Below are positions 1 through 6,808 of a stretch of DNA of 48,898 nucleotides, piece by piece. Position 1 is the first letter of the stretch, and each line of letters begins with the position of its first letter. The DNA is from Fumia sp045121595 (GTDB lineage Bacteria; Bacillota; Clostridia; Oscillospirales; Ruminococcaceae), in the NCBI GenBank assembly GCA_045121595.1, contig JBGVGI010000098.1, forward strand, positions 1-48,898, given 5' to 3'. The position numbers and the translations under genes are program-made. Under the pieces are notes generated by a model. It did not search any database. It was not told the DNA's origin and worked only from the letters and a program-made list of their open reading frames with translations.

Positions 1-1
1 T

Positions 2-1075
2 AACAAGCACGTTCTCATTTGTACCGCACCTTCCGTTCGTGCTCAGATCGGTGAGTGCTTCGGATACGAGCCCGGTACGGATTGCGAGGGTAAGATGGTT
101 GCAGCGCTTAAGAAGCTTGGCTTTGACGGCGTTTACGACATGAACCTTACTGCTGACCTTACGATCATGGAAGAGGCAACTGAGTTCCTCGGAAGAGTTA
201 AGAATGGCGGAGCACTTCCTATGATCACATCTTGCTCGCCCGGTTGGATCAAGTATTGTGAGCATTATTATCCTGAATTTACAGATAATCTTTCTACCTG
301 TAAGTCTCCTCAGCAGATGTTCGGTGCGGTTGCAAAGACATATTACGCTGAGAAGATGGGCTGGAAGCCTGAGGATATCTTCTTTGTATCTGCAATTCCT
401 TGTACTGCAAAGAAATTTGAGGTAGGACGTCCCGGTCAGTCTGCCGCTGGCGTTCCCGATGTTGACGTAGCTATAACTACCCGCGAGGTTGGCAGAATGA
501 TCGCTAAGGCAGGAATCGATTTCAGATCTCTTGCTGATGAAGCATTTGACAATCCTTTTGATATCGGCTCGGGTGCAGGCGCTATATTCGGTGCTACCGG
601 TGGTGTTATGGAGGCTGCTCTTCGTACTGCCGCTGAGGTTATTGAAGGAAAGCCTCTCGAGAAGCTTGAATTCAACGAGGTTCGTGGTATCGAGGGCGTT
701 AAGCTTGCTTCCTATAAGCTTGGAGATATCAATCTTAACGTTGCTGTCGCTTCAGGCACGGCAAACGCTAAGAAGGTTCTTGAAGCAGTTAAAGCAGGAG
801 AGCTTGACGTACAGTTTATCGAGATCATGGCATGTCCCGGCGGTTGTGTAAACGGCGGTGGTCAGCCCTTCCAGCCCGCATCTGTACGTAACTTTACAGA
901 TCTTAAGGCTCTCCGTGCAAAAGCTCTTTATGATACAGATTCTTCTATGGGTCTCAGAAAATCCCACGAAAATCCCTGGATCAAGACATTGTACGATGAA
1001 TATCTTGAAAAACCCGGTAGCCACAAGGCTCACGAAATCTTGCACACAACATACGTTGCAAGAAAGAAATATTAA
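2..1075 (+). CDS. [FeFe] hydrogenase, catalytic C-terminal part (5' truncated by window edge)
   Basis: The frame enters at base 2 without a start codon, so the N-terminal ferredoxin-like domains lie outside the window; 357 residues are visible. The three H-cluster motifs are present: TSCSPGW (L1), IPCTAKKFE (L2) and MACPGGCVNGGGQP (L3), which supply the four cysteines that hold the [4Fe-4S]/2Fe centre. L2 starts with Ile rather than the common Met. The final ~60 residues fit the small-subunit domain (Fe_hyd_SSU) fused at the C terminus. The enzyme reversibly reduces protons to H2; in fermenting clostridia it usually takes electrons from ferredoxin and/or NADH. The missing N terminus would show whether it is monomeric or the HydA/HndD subunit of an electron-bifurcating complex. 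A strong terminator follows directly, so it is the last gene of its operon. Confidence 0.96.
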   Translation, partial: NKHVLICTAPSVRAQIGECFGYEPGTDCEGKMVAALKKLGFDGVYDMNLTADLTIMEEATEFLGRVKNGGALPMITSCSPGWIKYCEHYYPEFTDNLSTCKSPQQMFGAVAKTYYAEKMGWKPEDIFFVSAIPCTAKKFEVGRPGQSAAGVPDVDVAITTREVGRMIAKAGIDFRSLADEAFDNPFDIGSGAGAIFGATGGVMEAALRTAAEVIEGKPLEKLEFNEVRGIEGVKLASYKLGDINLNVAVASGTANAKKVLEAVKAGELDVQFIEIMACPGGCVNGGGQPFQPASVRNFTDLKALRAKALYDTDSSMGLRKSHENPWIKTLYDEYLEKPGSHKAHEILHTTYVARKKY

Positions 1076-1088
1076 TTTCTTAAAAATT

Positions 1089-1116
1089 CTCCCTCTCGAA
1101 AGAGAGGGAGTTTTTT
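1089..1116 (+). terminator. Intrinsic terminator after hydrogenase
   Basis: A perfect 9-bp stem CTCCCTCTC/GAGAGGGAG with a GAAA loop is followed by six T. Confidence 0.9.
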
Positions 1117-1149
1117 GTTGAAAAAATTTATTTTTCGACGTATTTCGAC

Positions 1150-1178
1150 AAGACAAAATTGGAAATATGTGGTATAAT
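1150..1178 (+). promoter_or_regulatory. Promoter for the 90-residue HTH-like gene
   Basis: AAGACA (1150-1155), 17 bp, TATAAT (1173-1178), with an extended -10 TGG just upstream. The -35 box is weak and the -10 is perfect. Confidence 0.55.
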
Positions 1179-1212
1179 GTAAAAAGCAAATACTACAAAG
1201 CGGTGATTCTAA

Positions 1213-1485
1213 TTGGATAAGGAACGAATTATAAATCTTTTATCAAATCAACAAGCATTCAAAATACTTATTTCGTCAAAGTTTTATATGGATGCACTGA
1301 CGTTAGCAATAGGCGATTTTCTTAACATCAGGGAGCTTTTGACACTTTTCTTTATTGAAGGGCTTTCCGAGAAGGAATTATCCGAATATTATAACGTAAG
1401 TCCCGTTGTTATAGACGACTGGCTCGGCAAGATTTTCAGGATAACCAATGCTCTTATAAATAAAAATATCATAAGATTTAAATAA
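1213..1485 (+). CDS. Small HTH-like protein of unknown function, 90 residues
   Basis: I do not recognise a named family. The TTG start at 1213 follows a modest ribosome site (GGTGAT, 1202-1207). The protein is mostly helical. The segment from about residue 50 to 75 (GLSEKELSEYYNVSPVVIDD) looks like a helix-turn-helix of the sigma-70 region 4 or YlxM kind: a Gly-Leu-Ser turn, an amphipathic helix, then a second helix starting at VSPVVIDDW. No transmembrane segment or signal peptide is seen. It has its own promoter and sits between the hydrogenase terminator and the proS T-box, so it is probably monocistronic. A small DNA-binding or adaptor role is an inference from the HTH pattern alone. Confidence 0.65.
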   Translation: MDKERIINLLSNQQAFKILISSKFYMDALTLAIGDFLNIRELLTLFFIEGLSEKELSEYYNVSPVVIDDWLGKIFRITNALINKNIIRFK

Positions 1486-1487
1486 AG

Positions 1488-1516
1488 TTGACAAATCAGA
1501 ATTTATAATGTATACT
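1488..1516 (+). promoter_or_regulatory. proS: Promoter of T-box/proS transcript
   Basis: TTGACA (1488-1493), 17 bp, TATACT (1511-1516); it overlaps the end of the upstream gene. The start site is expected near 1523. Confidence 0.85.
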
Positions 1517-1522
1517 TTAAAG

Positions 1523-1735
1523 TGCGTTGAAGAGGAAGAAACTTTTTAAGTATTTTTCAGAGAGAGAACGGTTGGTGCGAGTTCTTAAATTATAAAAAGC
1601 AATCCCACCTCGGAGCAGTAAACGATGAGTTTACCGTAGCCCTGCGTTAAAGGGATATGAGTGCAGATTTTTATCTGAATTCAGGTGGTACCGCGGAAAT
1701 TTTCGCCCTGAGTATTTTACTCAGGGTGTTTTTAT
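1523..1735 (+). promoter_or_regulatory. T-box leader controlling proS (proline specifier)
   Basis: The conserved T-box core AGGTGGTACCGCG is at 1683-1695, and stem I elements (AGAGAGAACGG, GGTTGGTGCGAG) precede it. The specifier region reads AATCCCACCTCGGAG, placing a CCC proline codon at 1604-1606, in agreement with the downstream proS. The terminator stem CCCTGAGTA (1706-1714)/TACTCAGGG (1718-1726) with a T-rich tail follows the T-box. Uncharged tRNA-Pro would pair its acceptor end with the T-box bulge and favour the antiterminator, so proS is expressed when proline charging is low. Confidence 0.93.
1706..1735 (+). terminator. Regulated terminator of the proS T-box
   Basis: A 9-bp stem CCCTGAGTA/TACTCAGGG is followed by TGTTTTTATTT. 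It competes with the antiterminator that contains the T-box sequence. Confidence 0.85.
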
Positions 1736-1754
1736 TTGTAAAGGAGTAGTTAAA

Positions 1755-3485
1755 ATGAAATTTGACAAGCTTATCGGTGACCGATTTAAAGAACGTCCCT
1801 CGGACTGTGTTATCGACAGCCATGCTTTAATGGTGAGAGGCGGTTACATTAAATATGTAGCTAACGGTATCTTTTCTCAGTACCCTCCCGTAAAGAGAAT
1901 TTGTAAAAAAATCGAGAATATCATCCGTGAAGAAATGGATGCAATCGATGGTCAGGAAGTACTTTTCCCCGTGGCTTTACCTGCCACTTTGTGGGATGAA
2001 TCGGGCAGATATGAATCTGTCGGCAGTGAACTTTTGAGATTTTCCGACAGAAACAATTCAAAAATGGTTCTCGGTATGACTCACGAGGAAGCCGCAGTTC
2101 ATTTGGTGCGTGAATATGCAAACAGTTACACAAAATATCCTTTTATGATTTATCAGATTCAGACTAAATTCCGTGACGAGGCACGTCCCAGAGGCGGTCT
2201 TATCCGTGTGCGTGAATTTACAATGAAGGACGCTTATTCATTCCATACTTCTCAGGAGGACTTGGAAGATTATTACGCAAAATGTCACAGAGCATATGAG
2301 AGAGTATTCTCCCGTGCAGGTGTTCCTGAAGTTATCTCGGTTGAATCCGATTCCGGTATGATGGGCGGTAGCATTTCTCACGAATTTATGATGCTTACCT
2401 CCGTTGGTGAAGACAGTATCGTTTTGTGTAACGAGTGTGGTTACAGAGCTAATATGGAAGCTGCTGAAAGCGTTGTTGAAAACGTTAAGAAGGGTGATAT
2501 GGAAGAACTTAAACTCGTTCATACTCCCAATATCCATACAATTGAAGAAATCTGTGAATTTTTAAATACTCCTCTGGAAGAATCCTGTAAAGCCGTTGTT
2601 TACCAGAAAAATATGGACGACAGTTACGTTGTGCTCTTTATCAGGGGCGACCTTGACGTAAACGAAGCAAAACTTACAAGATTCTTGGGTGAGGACGTTC
2701 ACCCCGCAATCATTACCGAGGAATGCGGACTTAAAGCAGGTTATATCGGGCCGCATAAACTCGAAGGCAACTTTACAGTTTTGTATGATTCTTCTTTGAA
2801 AGGTACACAGAACCTTTCCTGTGGTGGCAACGTTGAAGAATACCATTACACAGGCTTTAACATCGACAGAGATTGCGAAAACGTTGAGTACCACGATTTC
2901 GCAAAAGCAAAAGAAGGCGGTATCTGTCCTGTTTGCGGTAAGAAAGCAATTACCGTTTCCCGTGGTATCGAGGTTGGTAACATCTTCCAGCTTGGTACCA
3001 AGTATACAAAATCTATGAATATGACCTACCTTGATGCAGAGGGTAAGGCTGAACATCCCATTATGGGTTGTTACGGTATCGGTGTCGGCAGACTTGCAGC
3101 TTCCGTTTGTGAAGCTCATCACGACGACTACGGCCCCATCTGGCCTATTTCTATTGCACCCTGGGAAGTGCATCTTTGCTGTATGCGTTCTGATGATGCT
3201 GAGGCTCGTGGATTTGCCGACAAGCTTTATGAAGACCTTAAAAAAGAAAAGGTTGAAGTAATCTACGACGACAGAAAGGTTTCCGCAGGTGTTATGTTCT
3301 CGGATGCTGACCTTATCGGTGTTCCCGTAAGAGTAATCGTAAGCCCCAGAAATATGGCTGAAGGCGTTTGCGAAATTACAACAAGAGATAAATCGGTAAG
3401 CAAAAAGGTTTCCCTTGACAATGCAGTTGCAGAAATCAAAGAACTTATCGCAAAACTTTATGCCGATATCGAAGCAAACGTATAA
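1755..3485 (+). CDS. proS: Prolyl-tRNA synthetase, bacterial type with editing insertion
   Basis: This cytosolic enzyme charges tRNA-Pro. It is a class II synthetase: motif 2 is seen as FRDEARPRGGLIRVREF (about residues 140-157) and motif 3 as GCYGIGVGRL (about 440-450). Between them lies the long YbaK-like INS domain (about 225-400) that hydrolyses mischarged Ala-tRNA-Pro, which marks the bacterial rather than the archaeal/eukaryotic type. The anticodon-binding domain follows (WEVHLCC onward). The length of 576 is usual for this type. The ATG at 1755 has a ribosome site AAAGGAGT at the correct distance. It is controlled by the proline T-box immediately upstream and ended by the terminator at 3491. 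Confidence 0.98.
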   Translation: MKFDKLIGDRFKERPSDCVIDSHALMVRGGYIKYVANGIFSQYPPVKRICKKIENIIREEMDAIDGQEVLFPVALPATLWDESGRYESVGSELLRFSDRNNSKMVLGMTHEEAAVHLVREYANSYTKYPFMIYQIQTKFRDEARPRGGLIRVREFTMKDAYSFHTSQEDLEDYYAKCHRAYERVFSRAGVPEVISVESDSGMMGGSISHEFMMLTSVGEDSIVLCNECGYRANMEAAESVVENVKKGDMEELKLVHTPNIHTIEEICEFLNTPLEESCKAVVYQKNMDDSYVVLFIRGDLDVNEAKLTRFLGEDVHPAIITEECGLKAGYIGPHKLEGNFTVLYDSSLKGTQNLSCGGNVEEYHYTGFNIDRDCENVEYHDFAKAKEGGICPVCGKKAITVSRGIEVGNIFQLGTKYTKSMNMTYLDAEGKAEHPIMGCYGIGVGRLAASVCEAHHDDYGPIWPISIAPWEVHLCCMRSDDAEARGFADKLYEDLKKEKVEVIYDDRKVSAGVMFSDADLIGVPVRVIVSPRNMAEGVCEITTRDKSVSKKVSLDNAVAEIKELIAKLYADIEANV

Positions 3486-3490
3486 ACTAA

Positions 3491-3516
3491 AAGCCTCCCT
3501 TTCGGGAGGCTTTTTT
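3491..3516 (+). terminator. Intrinsic terminator after proS
   Basis: Stem AAGCCTCCC/GGGAGGCTT with a short TTTC loop, then a T run. Confidence 0.9.
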
Positions 3517-3519
3517 ACT

Positions 3520-3640
3520 GGCTTCCCCTTGAGGGGAAGCTGTCGAGTGAAGCGAGACTGATGAGGTGTTATTTGTTGTATTTCCACCTCATCCGAGTAG
3601 CTTCGCTACCCACCTTCTCCTCAAGGAGAAGGCTTTTTTT
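3520..3640. repeat. MITE-like palindromic element
   Basis: About 120 bp form one large imperfect palindrome made of smaller hairpins: CTTCCCCTTGAGGGGAAG (3522-3539) at the left end, CCTTCTCCTCAAGGAGAAGG (3613-3632) at the right end, GTAGCTTCGCTAC (3597-3609) inside, and GATGAGGTG opposite CACCTCATC around a short central spacer. It encodes nothing. From memory, similar elements are dispersed through clostridial genomes, but only one copy lies in this window. The right end, with its T7 run, could also stop transcription. Confidence 0.75.
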
Positions 3641-3647
3641 ATTATAC

Positions 3648-3676
3648 TTGTAATTTTTTGTCGAATATGGTAGAAT
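3648..3676 (+). promoter_or_regulatory. Candidate promoter of the structured RNA
   Basis: TTGTAA (3648-3653), 17 bp, TAGAAT (3671-3676). Initiation near 3683 would start the transcript at the first base pairs of the long hairpin below. Confidence 0.5.
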
Positions 3677-3680
3677 ATTA

Positions 3681-3838
3681 TTGCTACACAATCTGAATAA
3701 CTATTATCCGTTACGGGAAAATACTTTGGTAAAAGGTGTTTTCTCTTTTCCTTCATACCGTGACGGAGATTGTGTAGCAACAATAAGGGATTACACTTTT
3801 TCGGTGCGTTCTCTTGTTGTTGGGGGCGCACTTTTTTA
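3681..3838 (+). ncRNA. Candidate structured RNA or attenuator leader, unknown family
   Basis: A 14-bp perfect stem TTGCTACACAATCT (3681-3694)/AGATTGTGTAGCAA (3767-3780) encloses a second stem TCCGTTACGG (3707-3716)/CCGTGACGGA (3758-3767) and a third, GAAAATAC (3717-3724)/GTGTTTTC (3736-3743). Each side carries one bulge (12 nt on the 5' side, 14 nt on the 3' side). A terminator-like hairpin follows, GTGCG (3804-3808) against CGCAC (3827-3831) extended by G-U pairs, then six T; it is itself enclosed by GGATTACA (3788-3795)/TGTAATCC (3840-3847). With the promoter at 3648 this would make an RNA of about 155 nt. I do not recognise it as a known riboswitch, 6S RNA or SRP RNA. It is either a free small RNA or an attenuator for the membrane protein gene at 3918. 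Confidence 0.45.
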
Positions 3839-3850
3839 TTGTAATCCATA

Positions 3851-3891
3851 ATAACAGATGTAATTTTCGCGAAAAATGCATCTGCTGTTAT
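3851..3891 (+). promoter_or_regulatory. Inverted repeat just upstream of the membrane protein gene
   Basis: ATAACAGATG (3851-3860) faces CATCTGCTGTTAT (3879-3891), separated by a spacer containing TTTTCGCGAAAA, itself a palindrome. It could be an operator or an mRNA hairpin close to the ribosome site at about 3903. Confidence 0.4.
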
Positions 3892-3917
3892 GAAATAAAT
3901 TTAAAGGAGTTGTTTTC

Positions 3918-4784
3918 ATGTCAAAAATCAAGGTATCGAAAAAAGTTGTAGCAGTCATTGTATTAGTAGCAATATCGTTGCTATCAATATTTGTTGTGGC
4001 TGATATAGCTTCATCCCCCGAGTTTCACAAATCAACCATCCAGACTCTTGATGACAAAAAGATGGATGTAGTAGCACTTACAGCAGCAACATCAGCAACG
4101 TCATTTGCAGTTGCCGCTATTCCAAGCGAGGCTACAACTCCAATTGCTAATCAGATAGCACAGTTGAGTGGTTATTTAATGATTGTAGTGTGTGCTATAT
4201 TTTTAGAGAAATTTTTAATTACTCTAACAGGTTATATAACATTTATGTTTTTGATACCCGTATCTTGCTTATTGTTTATCATACATATATTTAAGGAAAA
4301 TGAAAAACTCAAAAAACTTGCTATTAAACTTGTGACATTTGGTTTGGCAATTTTTATGATAATTCCGATAAGCACTCGTGTTAGCAATATCATCGACGAT
4401 ACTTTTAACACAAAGGCTACCATTGAAACAGCTCAAAAAAGCTCAGAGTCGCTGGATGTTAAGGACACCGGTGAAGATAGTGCAGAATCAAAAAGTGGTT
4501 TCTCAAACTGGGTTAGTAATGCGGTTGACACAATTAAAAGTGGTACAGTGAATGTTTTAAATCGAGTAAAAGGTATACTTAGTAGTTTCATTGATGCAGT
4601 TGCTGCTTTAATTGTAACCGCTTGTATAATTCCAATAGCTGTAATGTTTTTCTTTATATGGATCATTAAAGTGATTTTCGGTGTAACGATAGATACTGAA
4701 AAAGCTAAAGGAAAACTGAAACTCTTAAAAGAAAAAATGGATTCTAAAAATGGGCAAGTTGAACAGATACCTGAGAGTCTGTAA
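3918..4784 (+). CDS. Unrecognised multi-spanning membrane protein, 288 residues
   Basis: I do not recognise the family. An N-terminal hydrophobic segment (about residues 9-29, VVAVIVLVAISLLSIFVVAD) may be a signal anchor. Further hydrophobic stretches lie at about 85-105, 108-130, 137-156 and 225-255. A polar Ser/Glu/Asp-rich loop (about 165-200) separates the two membrane parts, and the C terminus is Lys-rich and charged (KAKGKLKLLKEKMDSK). The ATG at 3918 has a strong ribosome site (AAAGGAGTTG). The gene looks more AT-rich and richer in ATA codons than its neighbours. Together with the MITE-like element and hairpins just upstream, this suggests accessory, possibly transferred DNA. The TM2 gene follows 46 bp later and may be cotranscribed. 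Confidence 0.7.
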   Translation: MSKIKVSKKVVAVIVLVAISLLSIFVVADIASSPEFHKSTIQTLDDKKMDVVALTAATSATSFAVAAIPSEATTPIANQIAQLSGYLMIVVCAIFLEKFLITLTGYITFMFLIPVSCLLFIIHIFKENEKLKKLAIKLVTFGLAIFMIIPISTRVSNIIDDTFNTKATIETAQKSSESLDVKDTGEDSAESKSGFSNWVSNAVDTIKSGTVNVLNRVKGILSSFIDAVAALIVTACIIPIAVMFFFIWIIKVIFGVTIDTEKAKGKLKLLKEKMDSKNGQVEQIPESL

Positions 4785-4830
4785 TTAAGGAGTTAGATTT
4801 ATAGAAAATGTGTAAAGGGGGCAATTGTGA

Positions 4831-5016
4831 ATGCTTAAAAACAAATGGATAGCGTTTTTGTTGTGTCTGTTTTTCGGACCTTTCGGGATACACAAGTTTT
4901 ACGAAGGGAAAATTCTTTTAGGGATAGTTTACATATTCACTTGCGGTATTTTCGGCATAGGAGTTATTGTGGATTTGGTGAAACTGTTTTTTAAACCTAA
5001 TCCCTACAGCCCGTAA
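4831..5016 (+). CDS. TM2 domain protein, 61 residues
   Basis: A complete TM2 domain (two transmembrane helices joined by a short turn) fills the protein. The first helix starts with KNKWIAFLLCLFFGPFGIHKFYEG, with the characteristic G-x-F-G-x-H-x-F-Y pattern, and the second is KILLGIVYIFTCGIFGIGVIVD, in which the Asp after the helix is also typical. TM2 proteins are small inner-membrane proteins without one agreed function. The ribosome site AAAGGGGGC precedes the ATG. It shares a possible operon with the unknown membrane protein upstream and ends at a bidirectional terminator shared with alr. Confidence 0.88.
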   Translation: MLKNKWIAFLLCLFFGPFGIHKFYEGKILLGIVYIFTCGIFGIGVIVDLVKLFFKPNPYSP

Positions 5017-5022
5017 TAGAAA

Positions 5023-5055
5023 AAGGCTTGAGTCATTTGACTCAAGCCTTTATTT
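5023..5055. terminator. Bidirectional terminator between TM2 gene and alr
   Basis: AAGGCTTGAGTCA (5023-5035)/TGACTCAAGCCTT (5038-5050), 13 bp perfect with a 2-nt gap, with T-rich flanks on both strands. Confidence 0.88.
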
Positions 5056-6218
5056 TATATAATATAATCGATAACTTCTGTGATTTTATTATCCTTTATG
5101 TAGATACGGGGGACACGTCTGCCGACAAGACAGGCAAGTTCGTAATTGATAGTGTCTGCGATTTCGGCGAGGTCTTTGAAGGTGATTTCACAGTCGCCGC
5201 CTTTACCGACAACGGTTACGATATCGCCCTCTTTAACGTCGGGAATATCGGTTACGTCTAAAATAAGCTGGTCCATACATACTGAACCTGTGATTTTTGC
5301 AAACTTACCATTCACTATCATTTTAGCAGTATTTGAAAATGCTCTTAAGTAGCCGTCGGCGTAACCGATAGGAACTGTCGCAAGGCGCATATCCTTTTCA
5401 GCCACAAATTTTCTCGAGTAGCTTATCGCGTCGCCTTTTTTGACGTTTTTAACCATTGAAACAACGGATTTTAATTCCATTACGGGTTTTAACGTGATGT
5501 CACATCCTTCGTAGGTGTCAATGCCCAGTCCGTAGATGATAATACCTGCTCTTGCCATATCGTAATTTAAATGAGAACAGTTTAAAATACCTGCGGAGTT
5601 CTGAAGATGTTTCATTTTAAGGTTGATACCATTTTCTTTAAGTCCTGAAATCACCTTATCAAACTTTTTAATCTGGCTTATGGTGTATTCTTTTCCTTCG
5701 TCTGACAAATCATCGGCAGAGGAAAGGTGGGAGAAAATTCCCGTGAAGTTTAAATTTGAAAGATTATAAGCTTTTATAATTTCATCAATATCATCGCAGT
5801 TAAAACCGATTCTTCCCATACCTGTGTCAATTTTAAGGTGACAATTTATGGTGACGTTATTTGATTTGGCATACGCGTTAAGGTTTTGGGCATACTCGGG
5901 GGAGTAGACTGCCTGAGTTACGTTAAATTCTGCGATGTCAGCCGCAACGTTTTCGGGAGTAGAGCCTAAGACGAGGATATCTCCTTTAATATCAGCATGC
6001 CTTAAGGAAATAGCCTCTTCCAAGTTGGAAACTCCGAACAGGTTTATACCCATATTCTGAAGCTCATTTGCGATAAGCTTGTCGCCGTGACCGTAGGCAT
6101 TTGCCTTGACAATAGCCATCATTTCGGTACTTTTTGGCAGACGTGATTTTATTTCATTTACATTAAAGGCTAAGTTATCAAGATTGATTTCAGCCCAGGT
6201 GCGTTTTAAAAAATTCAT
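5055..6218 (-). CDS. alr: Alanine racemase
   Basis: This PLP enzyme interconverts L- and D-alanine for peptidoglycan. The PLP lysine is K38 in AIVKANAYGHG, and the second catalytic base is the Tyr in ISYSRKF. GYADGY and the substrate-side motif KIDTGMGRIGF are also present. The N-terminal TIM barrel is followed by the C-terminal beta domain from about residue 240. The length of 387 is normal. The ATG at 6218 follows AAAGGAGAGG on the minus strand. It is convergent with the TM2 gene and monocistronic, with its own promoter. Confidence 0.97.
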   Translation of the reverse strand: MNFLKRTWAEINLDNLAFNVNEIKSRLPKSTEMMAIVKANAYGHGDKLIANELQNMGINLFGVSNLEEAISLRHADIKGDILVLGSTPENVAADIAEFNVTQAVYSPEYAQNLNAYAKSNNVTINCHLKIDTGMGRIGFNCDDIDEIIKAYNLSNLNFTGIFSHLSSADDLSDEGKEYTISQIKKFDKVISGLKENGINLKMKHLQNSAGILNCSHLNYDMARAGIIIYGLGIDTYEGCDITLKPVMELKSVVSMVKNVKKGDAISYSRKFVAEKDMRLATVPIGYADGYLRAFSNTAKMIVNGKFAKITGSVCMDQLILDVTDIPDVKEGDIVTVVGKGGDCEITFKDLAEIADTINYELACLVGRRVPRIYIKDNKITEVIDYII

Positions 6219-6253
6219 AATGTAAATTACCTCTCCTTTGTTATATCAATATT

Positions 6254-6282
6254 ACTATACAATATTTAGATTAGCTTTTCAA
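6254..6282 (-). promoter_or_regulatory. alr: Promoter of alr
   Basis: On the minus strand: TTGAAA (6282-6277), 17 bp, TATAGT (6259-6254). Confidence 0.7.
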
Positions 6283-6289
6283 GAAGATA

Positions 6290-6744
6290 ATTACAAATAA
6301 AAAAATTTTTTAAATTTTTTGCAAAAAAGTATGTGGAAAAATTTTTCAGAGGGTAAAAAATACTCTTTTGGTAGCCATTCCCATTTTATGGGCTTCTTCA
6401 AAAAATGAATATTACAAATAGTAATTTTTTGAAAAAAATAACCGTCTTTCAACATTTTCCCCCGACTTTTCCACAGAGGTTTTAAAAAGCAAAAAGTTTT
6501 CCACATTTTACCCTATGTAAGGGATAAATGCGATGAAATCGGGCTTTTTCGACATTTGTGCCGAAAACCAAAAATATTGATATGAAAATTGGGTATTGAC
6601 ACAATATATTGTGGTTTGGCTATAAATAGACGCTTTTTGAAAAGGCGGCTCGGAAATATTTTGTGAATATTAACATATTCTGTGGAAAATTCTCTCGCAA
6701 ACGCCGTTAAAATGGGAATTTTACAAAAAATGACATATTTTTTC
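6290..6744. other. Long AT-rich intergenic region with four TTTTCCACA boxes
   Basis: No convincing gene lies between alr and carB. The sequence holds four exact copies of the 9-mer TTTTCCACA or its complement: 6332-6340 (complement), 6467-6475, 6497-6505 and 6681-6689 (complement). They differ by one base from the DnaA box TTATCCACA. AT-only runs, such as the one around 6299-6320, lie near them. TTGACA at 6596-6601 has only a poorly spaced -10 (TATAAA, 19 bp). Confidence 0.5.
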
Positions 6745-6773
6745 TTGTAATTTTAAACATAAAGTTGTATACT
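6745..6773 (+). promoter_or_regulatory. carB: Promoter of carB
   Basis: TTGTAA (6745-6750), 17 bp, TATACT (6768-6773), leaving a short leader before the ATG at 6809. No PyrR-binding attenuator is seen. Confidence 0.65.
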
Positions 6774-6808
6774 GAAAAAAGAGTAAAAAACCGAAAGGAT
6801 TGACTATA

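Noticed and set aside
2562..3587. Long minus-strand open frame opposite proS (341 codons)
   Set aside because: Cys/Phe-rich shadow of the strongly supported proS frame; no ribosome site and no family resemblance.
3681..3780. Retron msr-msd or 6S RNA reading of the long hairpin
   Set aside because: No reverse transcriptase is adjacent, and the length and bulge layout do not match 6S RNA.
3589..3849. Minus-strand frame of 86 codons over the hairpin region
   Set aside because: It crosses the palindromic element and the terminator-like hairpin, has no ribosome site and an odd composition.
6291..6506. Minus-strand frame in the alr-carB gap
   Set aside because: Phe/Lys-rich translation of AT-rich DNA; no ribosome site.
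6596..6626. TTGACA...TATAAA as carB promoter
   Set aside because: 19-bp spacer and far from the gene; the promoter at 6745-6773 is closer and has 17 bp.
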